Shown here in pieces: positions 55,762-64,000 of a DNA stretch of 64,000 nt. The translations under genes and the position numbers were made by a program. Position 1 is the first letter of the stretch. Every line of letters begins with the position of its first letter. The notes under the pieces are model-generated. The model was not told where the DNA came from, ran no database searches, and saw only the letters and a list, made by a program, of their open reading frames with translations. Source of the DNA: Burkholderia pyrrocinia (GTDB taxonomy: Bacteria; Pseudomonadota; Gammaproteobacteria; Burkholderiales; Burkholderiaceae); NCBI RefSeq assembly GCF_022809715.1, contig NZ_CP094459.1:3162001-3226000 (forward strand), written 5' to 3'.

Positions 55762-56297
55762 TGAGCGCAGCGCTGACTGCGGCCGAACGCGCGAGCCGCG
55801 TGAAGCTGATGATTTTCGACGTCGACGGCGTGCTGACCGACGGCGGCCTGCTGTTTACCGCGGCCGGCGACGCGATGAAGTCGTTCAACTCGCTCGACGG
55901 CCACGGCGTGAAGCTGCTCGGCGAAGCCGGCATCGCGACCGCGATCATCACGGGCCGCCGCTCGGAGATCGTCGCGGCGCGCGCGAAGGAAATGAAGATC
56001 GCGCACCTGTTCCAGGGCGCCGAGAACAAGCTCTCGGTGTTCGCCGACCTGATCGCATCGCTCGGCCTCACCGCCGACGCGTGCGGCTACATGGGCGACG
56101 ACTGGCCCGACCTGCCGGTGATGCTGCGCTGCGGCTTCGCGGCCGCGCCCGCGAACGCGCACCCCGACGTGATCGCCCGTGCGCACTGGGTGGCCGAGGC
56201 CCGCGGCGGCCACGGCGCCGTGCGCGAAGTCTGCGACGCGATCCTGCGCGCGCAGCGACGCTATGACGCGCTGCTCGCAGCAGCCTGCGGAGCCTGA
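55761..56297 (+). CDS. kdsC: 3-deoxy-D-manno-octulosonate-8-phosphate phosphatase
   Basis: KdsC removes the phosphate from KDO-8-phosphate. The 178-residue HAD-family protein has IFDVDGVLTDG with the two catalytic Asp residues at about 20-22, ITGRRS (about 64) and GDDWPDLPVM (about 113). It has no cap domain and should be tetrameric. It overlaps kdsD by one base, and lptC starts 3 bases after its stop. Confidence 0.95.
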   Translation: MSAALTAAERASRVKLMIFDVDGVLTDGGLLFTAAGDAMKSFNSLDGHGVKLLGEAGIATAIITGRRSEIVAARAKEMKIAHLFQGAENKLSVFADLIASLGLTADACGYMGDDWPDLPVMLRCGFAAAPANAHPDVIARAHWVAEARGGHGAVREVCDAILRAQRRYDALLAAACGA

Positions 56298-56300
56298 CGG

Positions 56301-56915
56301 ATGAATACGCATTTCCGCTGGACCCAGTTGCTGCCGCTCGCCGCGGTCGCCGCGCTCGCGGGCATCACGTGGTGGTTACTGCAGGCGACGCTGCCGCCGC
56401 CCGGCGAGGGCACCGCGCAGCCGAAGCGCCATACGCCCGACTATTTCGCGGACAACTTCTCGGTCACCGAGCTCGACCAGTCCGGCACGACCCAGTACCG
56501 GCTGACGGCCGCGAAGCTGGTCCATTACGAAGACACCGAAAACAGCGACCTGACCGATCCGGCCATGCGCGCATTCCAGCCCGGCAAGCCGGTCGTGACG
56601 ACCACCGCGAAGCGCGGCACCGTCAACGGCGACGTGTCGATCGTCGATTTGTACGACGACGCGCGCATCCTGCGCGCGGCCGGCGGCGGCGATCCGCAAA
56701 TGCAGGCCGATTCCCAGCATTTCCGGATCTTCGTCAATGACGATGTGATCCAGACCGAAAAGCCGGTTAAACTTCAGCGCGGCCTGTCGCTCGTCAACGC
56801 GACCGACGGCATGAAGTACAACAACGTCACCCGGGTCATCGAGCTTTACGGCAACGTGCGCGGCACGATCGCCGCGGCGGACACGTCCGGCGGCTCGAAA
56901 GGTCAACCCAAGTGA
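56301..56915 (+). CDS. lptC: LPS export ABC transporter periplasmic protein LptC
   Basis: LptC is the bitopic protein that passes LPS from LptBFG to LptA. The 204-residue protein has one N-terminal helix (residues 10-28) and a periplasmic beta-jellyroll (TPDYFADNFSVTELDQSGTTQYRLTAAKLVHYEDT). Length and order fit LptC. Its stop overlaps the GTG proposed for lptA (GTGA). Confidence 0.92.
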   Translation: MNTHFRWTQLLPLAAVAALAGITWWLLQATLPPPGEGTAQPKRHTPDYFADNFSVTELDQSGTTQYRLTAAKLVHYEDTENSDLTDPAMRAFQPGKPVVTTTAKRGTVNGDVSIVDLYDDARILRAAGGGDPQMQADSQHFRIFVNDDVIQTEKPVKLQRGLSLVNATDGMKYNNVTRVIELYGNVRGTIAAADTSGGSKGQPK

Positions 56916-57601
56916 CGCTTCCCTCACGTGACTGCATGAACGAACCGTTCCCTCGACAGATTTCCGGCGGCGCTGCGCGCGCCGTCCGCGCCGCGCTCGC
57001 CGCGACGCTCGTGGCGCTCCCGTTGATCGGGCTGGCGCCGCTCGCCCATGCCGAGAAGGCCGACCAGAACAAACCGATCAACGTCGAGGCCGACAACCTG
57101 ACCTATGACGACCTGAAGCAGGTCACGGTCGCGACCGGCAACGTCGTGATCACGAAGGGCACGATCATCATCAAGGGCGATCGCGTCGAAGTGCGCCAGG
57201 ATCCGGAAGGCTATCAGTACGCGACGTCGTTCGGCAGCGGCAAGAAGCACGCGACGTTCCGCCAGAAGCGCGAAGGCCTCGACGAATACATCGACGGCGA
57301 CGCCGAGCGCATCGACTACGACGGCAAGCAGGACCTGACCACGCTGACGACCGCCGCAACCGTGCGCCGCCTGCAGGGCACGTCGACCATCGCCGACACC
57401 GTGCACGGCAGCGTGATCACGTACGACGGCCAGCGCGACTTCTACACCGCGAAGGGCGGCAAGGACATCGCCGCGCCCGGCAACCCGAACGGCCGCGTGC
57501 GCGCGATGCTGTCGCCGAAGAACGGCGGCCCCGCGCCGCTGACCGGCGCGCCGGCGAAGCTGTCGCCGTCGACCACGATCCAGGGAGCGCCGGGCCAATG
57601 A
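56912..57601 (+). CDS. lptA: LPS transport periplasmic protein LptA
   Basis: LptA bridges the periplasm and delivers LPS to LptDE. The 229-residue precursor has a signal peptide ending PLAHA (about residue 47) and the OstA-like domain [28 protein letters not shown]. The GTG at 56912 is preceded by AAAGG and overlaps the lptC stop. An ATG at 56936 would shorten the signal by 8 residues. The Pro/Ala tail (residues 195-229) is longer than in E. coli LptA. It overlaps lptB by four bases. Confidence 0.92.
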   Translation: MTLPSRDCMNEPFPRQISGGAARAVRAALAATLVALPLIGLAPLAHAEKADQNKPINVEADNLTYDDLKQVTVATGNVVITKGTIIIKGDRVEVRQDPEGYQYATSFGSGKKHATFRQKREGLDEYIDGDAERIDYDGKQDLTTLTTAATVRRLQGTSTIADTVHGSVITYDGQRDFYTAKGGKDIAAPGNPNGRVRAMLSPKNGGPAPLTGAPAKLSPSTTIQGAPGQ

Positions 57602-58374
57602 ACGCGCTACCGAACCGCCAGCCGGCCGGCACCACGAGCTCGCTCGTCGTCCGCAACCTGAAGAAGCGCTACGGCTCGCGCACGGTCGTCAAGGACGTGT
57701 CGCTCGACGTGAAGAGCGGCGAAGTCGTCGGCCTGCTCGGCCCGAACGGCGCCGGCAAGACCACGTCGTTCTACATGATCGTCGGCCTCGTGCCGCTCGA
57801 CGCGGGCGAGATCTCGCTGAACGGCAGCTCGATCAGCCTGCTGCCGATCCACAAGCGCGCGTCGCTCGGCCTGTCGTACCTGCCGCAGGAAGCGTCCGTG
57901 TTCCGCAAGCTGACCGTCGAGGAAAACATCCGCGCGGTGCTCGAGCTGCAATACGGCGAAGACGGCAAGCGGCTGTCGAAGGACGCGATCTCGTCGCGCA
58001 GCGAAGCGCTGCTCGACGAGCTGCAGATCGGCCACCTGCGCGAGAACCCGGCGCTGTCGCTGTCGGGCGGCGAACGACGCCGGGTCGAAATCGCGCGCGC
58101 GCTCGCGACCAACCCGAACTTCATCCTGCTCGACGAACCGTTCGCCGGCGTCGACCCGATCGCGGTGCTCGAGATCCAGAAGATCGTCAAGTTCCTGAAG
58201 CAGCGCAACATCGGCGTGCTGATTACCGATCACAACGTCCGCGAAACGCTCGGCATCTGCGATCACGCCTATATCATCAGCGACGGCTCGGTACTCGCCG
58301 CCGGCGCGCCGAGCGACATCATCGAAAACGAAAGCGTGCGCCGCGTGTATCTCGGCGAACACTTCCGCATGTAA
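57598..58374 (+). CDS. lptB: LPS export ABC transporter ATP-binding protein LptB
   Basis: LptB is the ATPase of the LptB2FG LPS extractor in the inner membrane. The 258-residue protein has Walker [12 protein letters not shown] (about residue 48), the Q-loop, [15 protein letters not shown] signature (about 155), Walker [13 protein letters not shown] and the switch His in ITDHNVRET. The ATG at 57598 overlaps the lptA stop. lptF and lptG are not in the window. Confidence 0.96.
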   Translation: MNALPNRQPAGTTSSLVVRNLKKRYGSRTVVKDVSLDVKSGEVVGLLGPNGAGKTTSFYMIVGLVPLDAGEISLNGSSISLLPIHKRASLGLSYLPQEASVFRKLTVEENIRAVLELQYGEDGKRLSKDAISSRSEALLDELQIGHLRENPALSLSGGERRRVEIARALATNPNFILLDEPFAGVDPIAVLEIQKIVKFLKQRNIGVLITDHNVRETLGICDHAYIISDGSVLAAGAPSDIIENESVRRVYLGEHFRM

Positions 58375-58534
58375 CTTCCTCCTCGTGGCTGGCTGCACCC
58401 CGCCCGGCATCGCCGCGCGGGGCCGCGCCCCGCTTCGCGGCCATGCCCGCGGCCGGGCGGCGCGCCGCGCGTAATCGCGGATGGCTCAACGCGCCTGGGT
58501 CGTGGCAAACTGCCGGTATGACTCCCTCCTTGCC

Positions 58535-60043
58535 ATGAAAGCCAGCCTCCAACTCCGCCTGTCGCAACATCTGGCGCTGACGCCCCAGCTACAGCAGTCG
58601 ATCCGGCTCCTGCAGTTGTCGACGCTCGAATTGCAGCAGGAAGTCGCGATGGCCGTCGCGCAGAACCCGCTGCTCGAGAACGACGACGAATGGATCGTGA
58701 GCCCGCTGCGCGTCGCGGCGGACGGATCGCTGATCGCGCAGACACCTTCCAGCCAGAATACCGAGCCGGCCCCGGCAAACAGCAGCAGCAGCACGTCAGG
58801 CGATCGCGCGGAGCGCGACGAGCCGGCCGGCGCGGACGAATACGACGGTTACGCGTCCGGCGACGGCAACGACGGCCCGCAATGGAATCTCGACGAATTC
58901 GGCCGCTCGAGCGGCGCGTCCGACGACGACGACCTCCCGCCGCTGCAGGTGCAGGAAGCCGCGACGTCGCTGCGCGACCACCTGTCCGCGCAGTTGCGCG
59001 TCACGCAGGCCAGCCCGCGCGATCGTGCGCTCGTGATGTTCCTGATCGAATCGCTCGACGACGACGGCTACCTGACCGCCACGCTCGACGAAGTGCTCGC
59101 CGACCTGCCGCCCGAGCTGGAGATCGACTGCGACGAACTGAACGCGGCGCTCGCGCTGCTGCACAGCTTCGACCCGGCCGGGGTCGGCGCCCGCTCGGCC
59201 TCCGAATGCCTGAAGCTGCAGCTGCTGCGCCTCGATCCGTCCCCGACGCGCACGCTCGCGCTCGAGATCGTGTCGCAGCATCTGGAGCTGCTCGCCGCAC
59301 GCGACTTCACGCGATTGCGCAAGCACCTGAAGGCGAGCGACGACGCGCTGCGCGACGCGCACGCGCTGATCCGCTCGCTCGAGCCGTTCCCCGGCGCCGC
59401 GTACGGCAAGGCCGAGGCCGACTACGTCGTGCCCGACATCATCGTGAAGAAGGCCGGCCAGGGATGGCTCGCGGAGCTCAATCCGGAGGTCGTGCCGCGC
59501 CTGCGGATCAACAACCTCTACGCGAACATCCTGCGCAACAGCCGCGGCGATCCGTCGACCGGTTCGCTGAAACAGCAGCTTCAGGAAGCACGCTGGCTGA
59601 TCAAGAACATCCAGCAGCGTTTCGACACGATCCTGCGTGTCGCGCAGGCTATTGTCGAGCGTCAAAAGAATTTCTTTGCACATGGCGAAATTGCCATGCG
59701 CCCCTTGGTTTTGCGGGAAATAGCTGATACGCTGGGCCTACACGAGTCGACTGTCAGCCGTGTGACAACCGGGAAGTACATGCTGACCCCGTTCGGGACG
59801 CTTGAATTTAAGTACTTCTTCGGATCTCACGTTTCGACCGACACCGGTGGCGCCGCCTCGTCGACCGCCATCCGAGCCCTCATCAAGCAACTGATAGGAG
59901 CTGAAGACCCAAAATCGCCACTTTCGGACAGCCGCATTGCCGAGCTGCTGGCAGAACAGGGTTTCGTGGTCGCGCGCCGCACGGTTGCCAAATATCGCGA
60001 AGCCCTCAAGATCCCGGCAGTGAATCTGCGCAAGTCTCTTTAG
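58535..60043 (+). CDS. rpoN: RNA polymerase sigma-54 factor
   Basis: Sigma-54 directs RNA polymerase to -24/-12 promoters activated by enhancer-binding proteins. The 502-residue protein has the Gln/Leu-rich activator-interacting region ([22 protein letters not shown]), an acidic region II of about 70 residues, the core-binding domain, and the RpoN box [12 protein letters not shown] near residue 485. An ATG at 58481 is in frame, but MKASLQ is the family start. It follows lptB after 160 bases, as is usual in this conserved block. Confidence 0.96.
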   Translation: MKASLQLRLSQHLALTPQLQQSIRLLQLSTLELQQEVAMAVAQNPLLENDDEWIVSPLRVAADGSLIAQTPSSQNTEPAPANSSSSTSGDRAERDEPAGADEYDGYASGDGNDGPQWNLDEFGRSSGASDDDDLPPLQVQEAATSLRDHLSAQLRVTQASPRDRALVMFLIESLDDDGYLTATLDEVLADLPPELEIDCDELNAALALLHSFDPAGVGARSASECLKLQLLRLDPSPTRTLALEIVSQHLELLAARDFTRLRKHLKASDDALRDAHALIRSLEPFPGAAYGKAEADYVVPDIIVKKAGQGWLAELNPEVVPRLRINNLYANILRNSRGDPSTGSLKQQLQEARWLIKNIQQRFDTILRVAQAIVERQKNFFAHGEIAMRPLVLREIADTLGLHESTVSRVTTGKYMLTPFGTLEFKYFFGSHVSTDTGGAASSTAIRALIKQLIGAEDPKSPLSDSRIAELLAEQGFVVARRTVAKYREALKIPAVNLRKSL

Positions 60044-60202
60044 GCCTGCTGCCTGCCCGGCGGCAGGCGTGTTCCGGCCACCGCGCACACGGGGAACAGG
60101 CCGGGCGACCTGTCCGCAATACACCGCCTCCGTGCGGTACGGGCAAGTCGACCGGAGCGCCGCCTCGATGCGGCCGGGTGGTCACTCGCTTGGAGAAGCA
60201 CT

Positions 60203-60562
60203 ATGAACCTGAAGATCAGTGGACATCATCTCGAAGTCACGCCTGCAATTCGCGAATACGTGATCACCAAGCTGGACAGGGTGCTACGGCATAGCGATCA
60301 GGTGATCGATGGCACTGTGATCCTCTCGGTCGACAACCACAAGGAAAAGGACAAGCAGCAGCGCGCGGAAATCAATCTGCACCTGAAGGGCAAGGACATC
60401 TTCGTCGAAAGCGCGAACGGCAACCTGTACGCCGCGATCGATCTGCTGATCGACAAGCTGGATCGCCAGGTCGTCAAGCACATGGAGCGCCTGCAAACGC
60501 ACGCGCACGACCCGATCAAGCTTCAACCGTCGATCGACCAGATCGAACTGCCGCCGCAATAA
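60203..60562 (+). CDS. hpf: Ribosome hibernation-promoting factor, HPF/YfiA family
   Basis: HPF binds the 30S subunit and drives ribosome dimerisation or inactivation in stationary phase. The 119-residue protein has the single HPF/RaiA domain ([44 protein letters not shown]) and lacks the long C-terminal dimerisation domain. GGAGA lies 7 bases upstream of the ATG. It lies between rpoN and ptsN, the classical order, and ends in a strong terminator. Confidence 0.95.
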   Translation: MNLKISGHHLEVTPAIREYVITKLDRVLRHSDQVIDGTVILSVDNHKEKDKQQRAEINLHLKGKDIFVESANGNLYAAIDLLIDKLDRQVVKHMERLQTHAHDPIKLQPSIDQIELPPQ

Positions 60563-60583
60563 CCGTCACCGCAACACGCACGC

Positions 60584-60609
60584 CGCCCGGTTCGCCGGGC
60601 GTTTTTTTT
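60584..60609 (+). terminator. Rho-independent terminator after hpf
   Basis: CGCCCGG-TTCG-CCGGGCG with a stable UUCG tetraloop is followed by eight Ts. Confidence 0.92.
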
Positions 60610-60671
60610 GCGACTCCGCGCCCGTGGTGCGACCGGTCCGTCCATGCTGCGCCACGCACGCGGCTGTGCTC

Positions 60672-60677
60672 TATAAT
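60672..60677 (+). promoter_or_regulatory. -10 element upstream of ptsN
   Basis: A consensus TATAAT lies about 140 bases before the ptsN ATG, after the hpf terminator. The -35 region is weak. The resulting leader of about 130 nt has no recognised riboswitch. Confidence 0.5.
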
Positions 60678-60815
60678 GTCCCGGTTATCGCCGGGGGGCG
60701 TTGGGTGCGGTAGCTGCGTTGCAGGTTGCCGATACCAGATGCCTTGATATCGCCGAACATGGAAAATCAGTCTGCCGCCGCAAGGAGACCCCAGGCCGCC
60801 CAATCGCCTGCCAAC

Positions 60816-61271
60816 ATGAATCGCCTAGCCAAAATCCTGCCCATAGAGAACGTCGTCATCGACCTCTCGGTCACCAGCAAGAAACGCGTGTTCGAACAAG
60901 CCGGGCTGATGTTCGAGAATCAGAACGGCATCGCCCGCAGCACCGTCACGGACAACCTGTTCGCGCGCGAGCGCCTCGGCTCGACCGGGCTCGGCGAAGG
61001 CGTCGCGATTCCGCACGGGCGCATCAAGGGTCTCAAGCACCCGCTCGCCGCGTTCGTCCGGCTCGCCGATGCGATCCCGTTCGAAGCGCCCGACGGCCAG
61101 CCGGTCGGCCTCCTGATTTTCCTGCTCGTCCCCGAGCAAGCCACCCAGCAGCACCTCGAAATCCTGTCGGAAATCGCGCAACTGCTGTCCGATCGCGACG
61201 CGCGCGAGCGTCTGCACAACGAAACGGATATCGCCGAGTTGCATCGCCTGCTCACTCAGTGGCAACCTTGA
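60816..61271 (+). CDS. ptsN: Nitrogen-type PTS enzyme IIA (EIIA-Ntr)
   Basis: PtsN is the phosphoacceptor of the nitrogen PTS and regulates K+ uptake and other functions. The 151-residue protein has the phosphorylatable His in VAIPHGRIKG (about residue 66). The start at 60816 fits the conserved MNRLAKILP. In-frame ATG at 60759 and TTG at 60726 exist without ribosome binding sites. It lies upstream of hprK, so the two phospho-regulators of HPr-like proteins are adjacent. Confidence 0.94.
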   Translation: MNRLAKILPIENVVIDLSVTSKKRVFEQAGLMFENQNGIARSTVTDNLFARERLGSTGLGEGVAIPHGRIKGLKHPLAAFVRLADAIPFEAPDGQPVGLLIFLLVPEQATQQHLEILSEIAQLLSDRDARERLHNETDIAELHRLLTQWQP

Positions 61272-61400
61272 GTTGATCCGGGCGGAATATTTTCCCTCAC
61301 GAGGCGGCACGCGCCGCCGTCCAGGGCCGCCCGGCGCCGGCCCGGCATGGCGACGACCGTCGCCGCGCGCATGCACCGGCTCATTGGAGTGACGAGAGTC

Positions 61401-62369
61401 ATGGATACGTCCAGCATCAACGCCCAGAGCATCTTCGACGACAACGCGGCCACGCTGAAACTGAGCTGGCTCACGGGGCATGAAGGCTGGGAGCGCGGCT
61501 TTTCGGCCGACACGGTCGGCAACGCGACGTCGAGCGCCGACCTCGTCGGCCACCTGAACCTGATCCACCCGAACCGGATCCAGGTGCTCGGCGAAGCCGA
61601 AATCGACTACTACCAGCGCCAGACCGACGAAGACCGCTCGCGCCACATGGCCGAGCTGATCGCGCTCGAACCGCCGTTCCTCGTCGTCGCCGGCGGCGCC
61701 GCGGCGCCGCCCGAACTCGTGCTGCGCTGCACGCGCTCGTCGACCCCGCTGTTCACGACGCCGATGTCGGCCGCCGCGGTGATCGACAGCCTGCGGCTCT
61801 ACATGTCCCGCATCCTCGCGCCGCGCGCGACGCTGCACGGCGTATTCCTCGACATCCTCGGGATGGGCGTGCTGCTGACCGGCGATTCGGGCCTCGGCAA
61901 AAGCGAGCTCGGCCTCGAACTGATCAGCCGCGGCCACGGTCTCGTCGCCGACGACGCGGTCGACTTCGTCCGCCTTGGCCCCGATTTCGTCGAAGGGCGC
62001 TGCCCGCCGCTGCTGCAAAACCTGCTCGAAGTGCGCGGCCTCGGCCTGCTCGACATCAAGACGATCTTCGGCGAAACCGCCGTGCGGCGGAAAATGAAGC
62101 TGAAGCTGATCGTCCAGCTCGTGCGGCGCCCCGACGGCGAATTCCAGCGCCTGCCGCTCGAAAGCCAGACCGTCGACGTGCTCGGTTTGCCGATCAGCAA
62201 GGTCACGATCCAGGTTGCGGCCGGCCGCAACCTTGCGGTGCTCGTCGAGGCCGCCGTCCGGAACACGATCCTGCAGTTGCGCGGAATCGACACGTTGCGC
62301 GATTTCATGGATCGGCAACGACTCGCGATGCAAGATCCCGACAGTCAGTTCCCCGGCAAACTGGTGTAA
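61401..62369 (+). CDS. hprK: HPr kinase/phosphorylase
   Basis: HprK phosphorylates HPr or NPr at serine and removes the phosphate. The 322-residue protein has the N-terminal DUF-like domain and a C-terminal kinase domain with Walker [10 protein letters not shown] (about residue 153), and the HprK signature [15 protein letters not shown]. The start at 61401 gives the usual N-terminus; earlier in-frame codons to 61347 are unlikely. It is present in beta-proteobacteria together with PtsN, unlike enteric bacteria. Confidence 0.94.
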   Translation: MDTSSINAQSIFDDNAATLKLSWLTGHEGWERGFSADTVGNATSSADLVGHLNLIHPNRIQVLGEAEIDYYQRQTDEDRSRHMAELIALEPPFLVVAGGAAAPPELVLRCTRSSTPLFTTPMSAAAVIDSLRLYMSRILAPRATLHGVFLDILGMGVLLTGDSGLGKSELGLELISRGHGLVADDAVDFVRLGPDFVEGRCPPLLQNLLEVRGLGLLDIKTIFGETAVRRKMKLKLIVQLVRRPDGEFQRLPLESQTVDVLGLPISKVTIQVAAGRNLAVLVEAAVRNTILQLRGIDTLRDFMDRQRLAMQDPDSQFPGKLV

Positions 62370-62410
62370 CCCGCACGCGCCGGCTGCGCAACGCCGACGC
62401 GTCGAGCCGG

Positions 62411-62419
62411 TGCTATGAT
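62411..62419 (+). promoter_or_regulatory. Extended -10 promoter of rapZ
   Basis: TGC-TATGAT is an extended -10 (TGnTATnAT). It starts 34 bases before the rapZ ATG and overlaps the in-frame ATGs at 62415 and 62418, which argues against their use. Confidence 0.55.
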
Positions 62420-62444
62420 GAAACGTCAGGATTCTCTGCTTCCC

Positions 62445-63353
62445 ATGCGCATCGTCCTTATCACCGGCATCTCCGGCTCAGGCAAATCCGTCGCGCTGAA
62501 CGCGCTCGAAGACGCAGGCTATTACTGCGTCGACAACCTGCCGCCGCATGTGCTCCCCGAACTCGCCCGCTACCTCGCCCAGGACGGCCAGCGCCGGCTC
62601 GCGGTCGCGATCGACGCGCGCTCGAGCGCATCGCTCGACGAAATGCCCGGCCTGATCCGCGAGCTGTCGCGCGATCACGACGTGCGCGTGCTGTTCCTCA
62701 ACGCAAGCACCCAGGCGCTGATCCAGCGCTTCTCCGAAACGCGCCGCCGCCATCCGTTGTCCGGCTCGCTGTCGCACGATGCGGACGTCGGCCTGCTGTC
62801 GTCGCTCGAGGAAGCGATCGAGCGCGAACGCGACCTCGTCGCGCCGCTCGCCGAGTTCGGCCACCAGATCGATACGAGCACGCTGCGCGCGAACGTGCTG
62901 CGCACGTGGGTCAAGCGCTTCATCGAGCAGAAGAACAACGACCTGATGGTGATGTTCGAGTCGTTCGGCTTCAAGCGCGGCGTACCGCTCGACGCCGACC
63001 TGATGTTCGACGTGCGCGCGCTGCCGAATCCGTACTACGACCACGAGTTGCGCCCGCTCACCGGGCTCGACCAGCCGGTCATCGCCTTTCTCGACGCACT
63101 GCCGATCGTCCACCAGATGATCGACGACATCCATGCGTTCCTGTTGAAATGGCTGCCGCACTTCCGCGATGACAACCGCAGCTACCTGACCGTCGCCATC
63201 GGCTGCACCGGCGGCCAGCATCGCTCGGTGTTCATCGCGGAAACGCTCGCCGCGCGCCTCGCGCACGAGGCGAACGTGATCGTGCGGCATCGTGACGCGC
63301 CAGTGGATGTCGACGCGTCGTCGCGGCTCGTCTCCGAGGTCGACCGACCCTAG
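62445..63353 (+). CDS. rapZ: RNase adapter protein RapZ (YvcJ/P-loop NTPase)
   Basis: RapZ is a nucleotide- and amino-sugar-sensing adapter; in E. coli it delivers the sRNA GlmZ to RNase E and so tunes glmS. The 302-residue protein has Walker A GISGSGKS (residues 8-15), the Walker B-like region, and the conserved C-terminal domain with [15 protein letters not shown] near residue 250. Whether the sRNA function holds in this genus is unknown. It follows hprK as in other proteobacteria. Confidence 0.93.
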   Translation: MRIVLITGISGSGKSVALNALEDAGYYCVDNLPPHVLPELARYLAQDGQRRLAVAIDARSSASLDEMPGLIRELSRDHDVRVLFLNASTQALIQRFSETRRRHPLSGSLSHDADVGLLSSLEEAIERERDLVAPLAEFGHQIDTSTLRANVLRTWVKRFIEQKNNDLMVMFESFGFKRGVPLDADLMFDVRALPNPYYDHELRPLTGLDQPVIAFLDALPIVHQMIDDIHAFLLKWLPHFRDDNRSYLTVAIGCTGGQHRSVFIAETLAARLAHEANVIVRHRDAPVDVDASSRLVSEVDRP

Positions 63354-63380
63354 CGACACCCGCCCCTTCGTCAGCGCGCC

Positions 63381-64000
63381 ATGTCCTCCCTATCGACCAC
63401 CCTGATCGACCTGCCGCTGTTTCCGCTGCACACGGTGCTGTTTCCGGGAGGCCTGCTCCCGCTCAAGGTGTTCGAGGCACGCTACCTCGACATGTCCCGC
63501 GCGTGCCTGCGCGACAACGCACCGTTCGGCGTGTGCCTGCTGAAGAGCGGGCCCGAAGTCGCACAGGACGGCGCCGTGTCGGTGCCCGAAACCATCGGCT
63601 GCATGGCGCGCATCACCGAGTGCGATACCGGCGAATTCGGGATGCTGTATCTGCAGGCGGTCGGCACGCAGCGTTTCGAACTGCTGTCGTATCGCGTCGA
63701 AGGCAACGGTCTGCTGGTCGGCATCGCGGAGCCGCTGCCCGACGACATCCCGCTCGAAGGCGAGCAGGCGCTCGCGCAGTTCGGCTCGTGCGCCGAGGTG
63801 CTGGAGCGCATCATCGACGCGCTGAAGAAATCCGAGCCGGGCAAGCTGCCGTTCGGCGAACCGTTCCGTCTCGACGATCCGAGCTGGGTGTCGAACCGCC
63901 TCGCGGAACTGCTGCCGCTCGACCTGCGCGCGCGGCAAAAGCTGATGGAATTTCCGGACGTCGGCGCACGCATCGACGCGGTGCATCACGTGCTCGACCG
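63381..64000 (+). CDS. Lon protease substrate-binding-domain protein (cut by window end)
   Basis: The first 206 residues are visible, beginning MSSLSTTLIDLPLFPLHTVLFPGG. LPLFPLHTVLFPGGLLPLKVFEARY is the hallmark of the LON N-terminal domain, and the sequence continues with NRLAELLPLDLRARQKLME. Stand-alone proteins of this type lack the ATPase and protease domains of Lon; their role is unclear. The reading frame runs off the right edge. It starts 27 bases after rapZ and may be co-transcribed. Confidence 0.88.
   Translation, partial: MSSLSTTLIDLPLFPLHTVLFPGGLLPLKVFEARYLDMSRACLRDNAPFGVCLLKSGPEVAQDGAVSVPETIGCMARITECDTGEFGMLYLQAVGTQRFELLSYRVEGNGLLVGIAEPLPDDIPLEGEQALAQFGSCAEVLERIIDALKKSEPGKLPFGEPFRLDDPSWVSNRLAELLPLDLRARQKLMEFPDVGARIDAVHHVLD

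Overview
The window is about 64 kb of GC-rich, densely packed DNA from a bacterial chromosome. Protein content and gene order (ilvA-queF; phaA-phaB with a phasin; ssb-MFS-uvrA; kdsD-kdsC-lptCAB-rpoN-hpf-ptsN-hprK-rapZ; a lutABC-type L-lactate locus behind LldR) point to a beta-proteobacterium of the genus Burkholderia, most likely chromosome 1 of a Burkholderia cepacia complex strain. This is recognition from memory; no database was searched. I saw no rRNA, tRNA, CRISPR array, insertion sequence, integrase or phage gene.

Layout. 1-5.1 kb: start of a leftward gene, then ilvA and queF, facing a leftward group (RpiR-type regulator, D-aminoacylase, RidA). 6.1-8.2 kb: a DSD1-like PLP enzyme reading away from the RpiR gene across two palindromes, then a DJ-1/PfpI protein. 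8.3-16 kb: single genes and pairs (an MFS exporter with a MarR regulator, EcsC-like protein, HSL-type hydrolase, CHRD protein, class II aldolase, PLD lipoprotein) and a probable small RNA at 13.0 kb. 16-21.6 kb: lldR with a near-consensus operator, lutA-lutC-lutB and lldP. 21.7 kb: an M48 lipoprotein protease.

22.7-37.0 kb is the most accessory-looking part: a divergent aryl-polyene (xanthomonadin-like) pigment locus. The left arm encodes an ACP, a ketoreductase, a FkbO/Hyg5/XanB2-type chorismatase and a glycosyltransferase. The right arm encodes a membrane protein, an AMP-ligase fused to a hotdog dehydratase, an LpxL-like acyltransferase, a LolA-like protein, an MMPL exporter, a polysaccharide deacetylase-like protein, a ketosynthase, a chain-length-factor-like ketosynthase, a second hotdog dehydratase and a small exported protein. 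Most genes overlap by 1-4 bases. The chorismatase suggests a hydroxybenzoate starter made from chorismate instead of the ammonia-lyase starter of the enterobacterial clusters.

37-41.7 kb: polyhydroxybutyrate genes phaB, phaA and a phasin, then an AT-rich gap and an orphan ParA ATPase, all leftward. 41.8-51.9 kb: DNA repair and housekeeping (alkylbase glycosylase, Mug, SSB, MFS, UvrA, AI-2E-family permease, PurU, Nudix, LysE). 52-54.7 kb: apt and a KefB/YbaL-like antiporter. From 54.8 kb to the end runs the rightward conserved block that makes KDO precursors, transports LPS (LptC/A/B), and encodes sigma-54, ribosome hibernation factor and the nitrogen-type PTS regulators. The last gene, a Lon-substrate-binding-domain protein, is cut by the window end.
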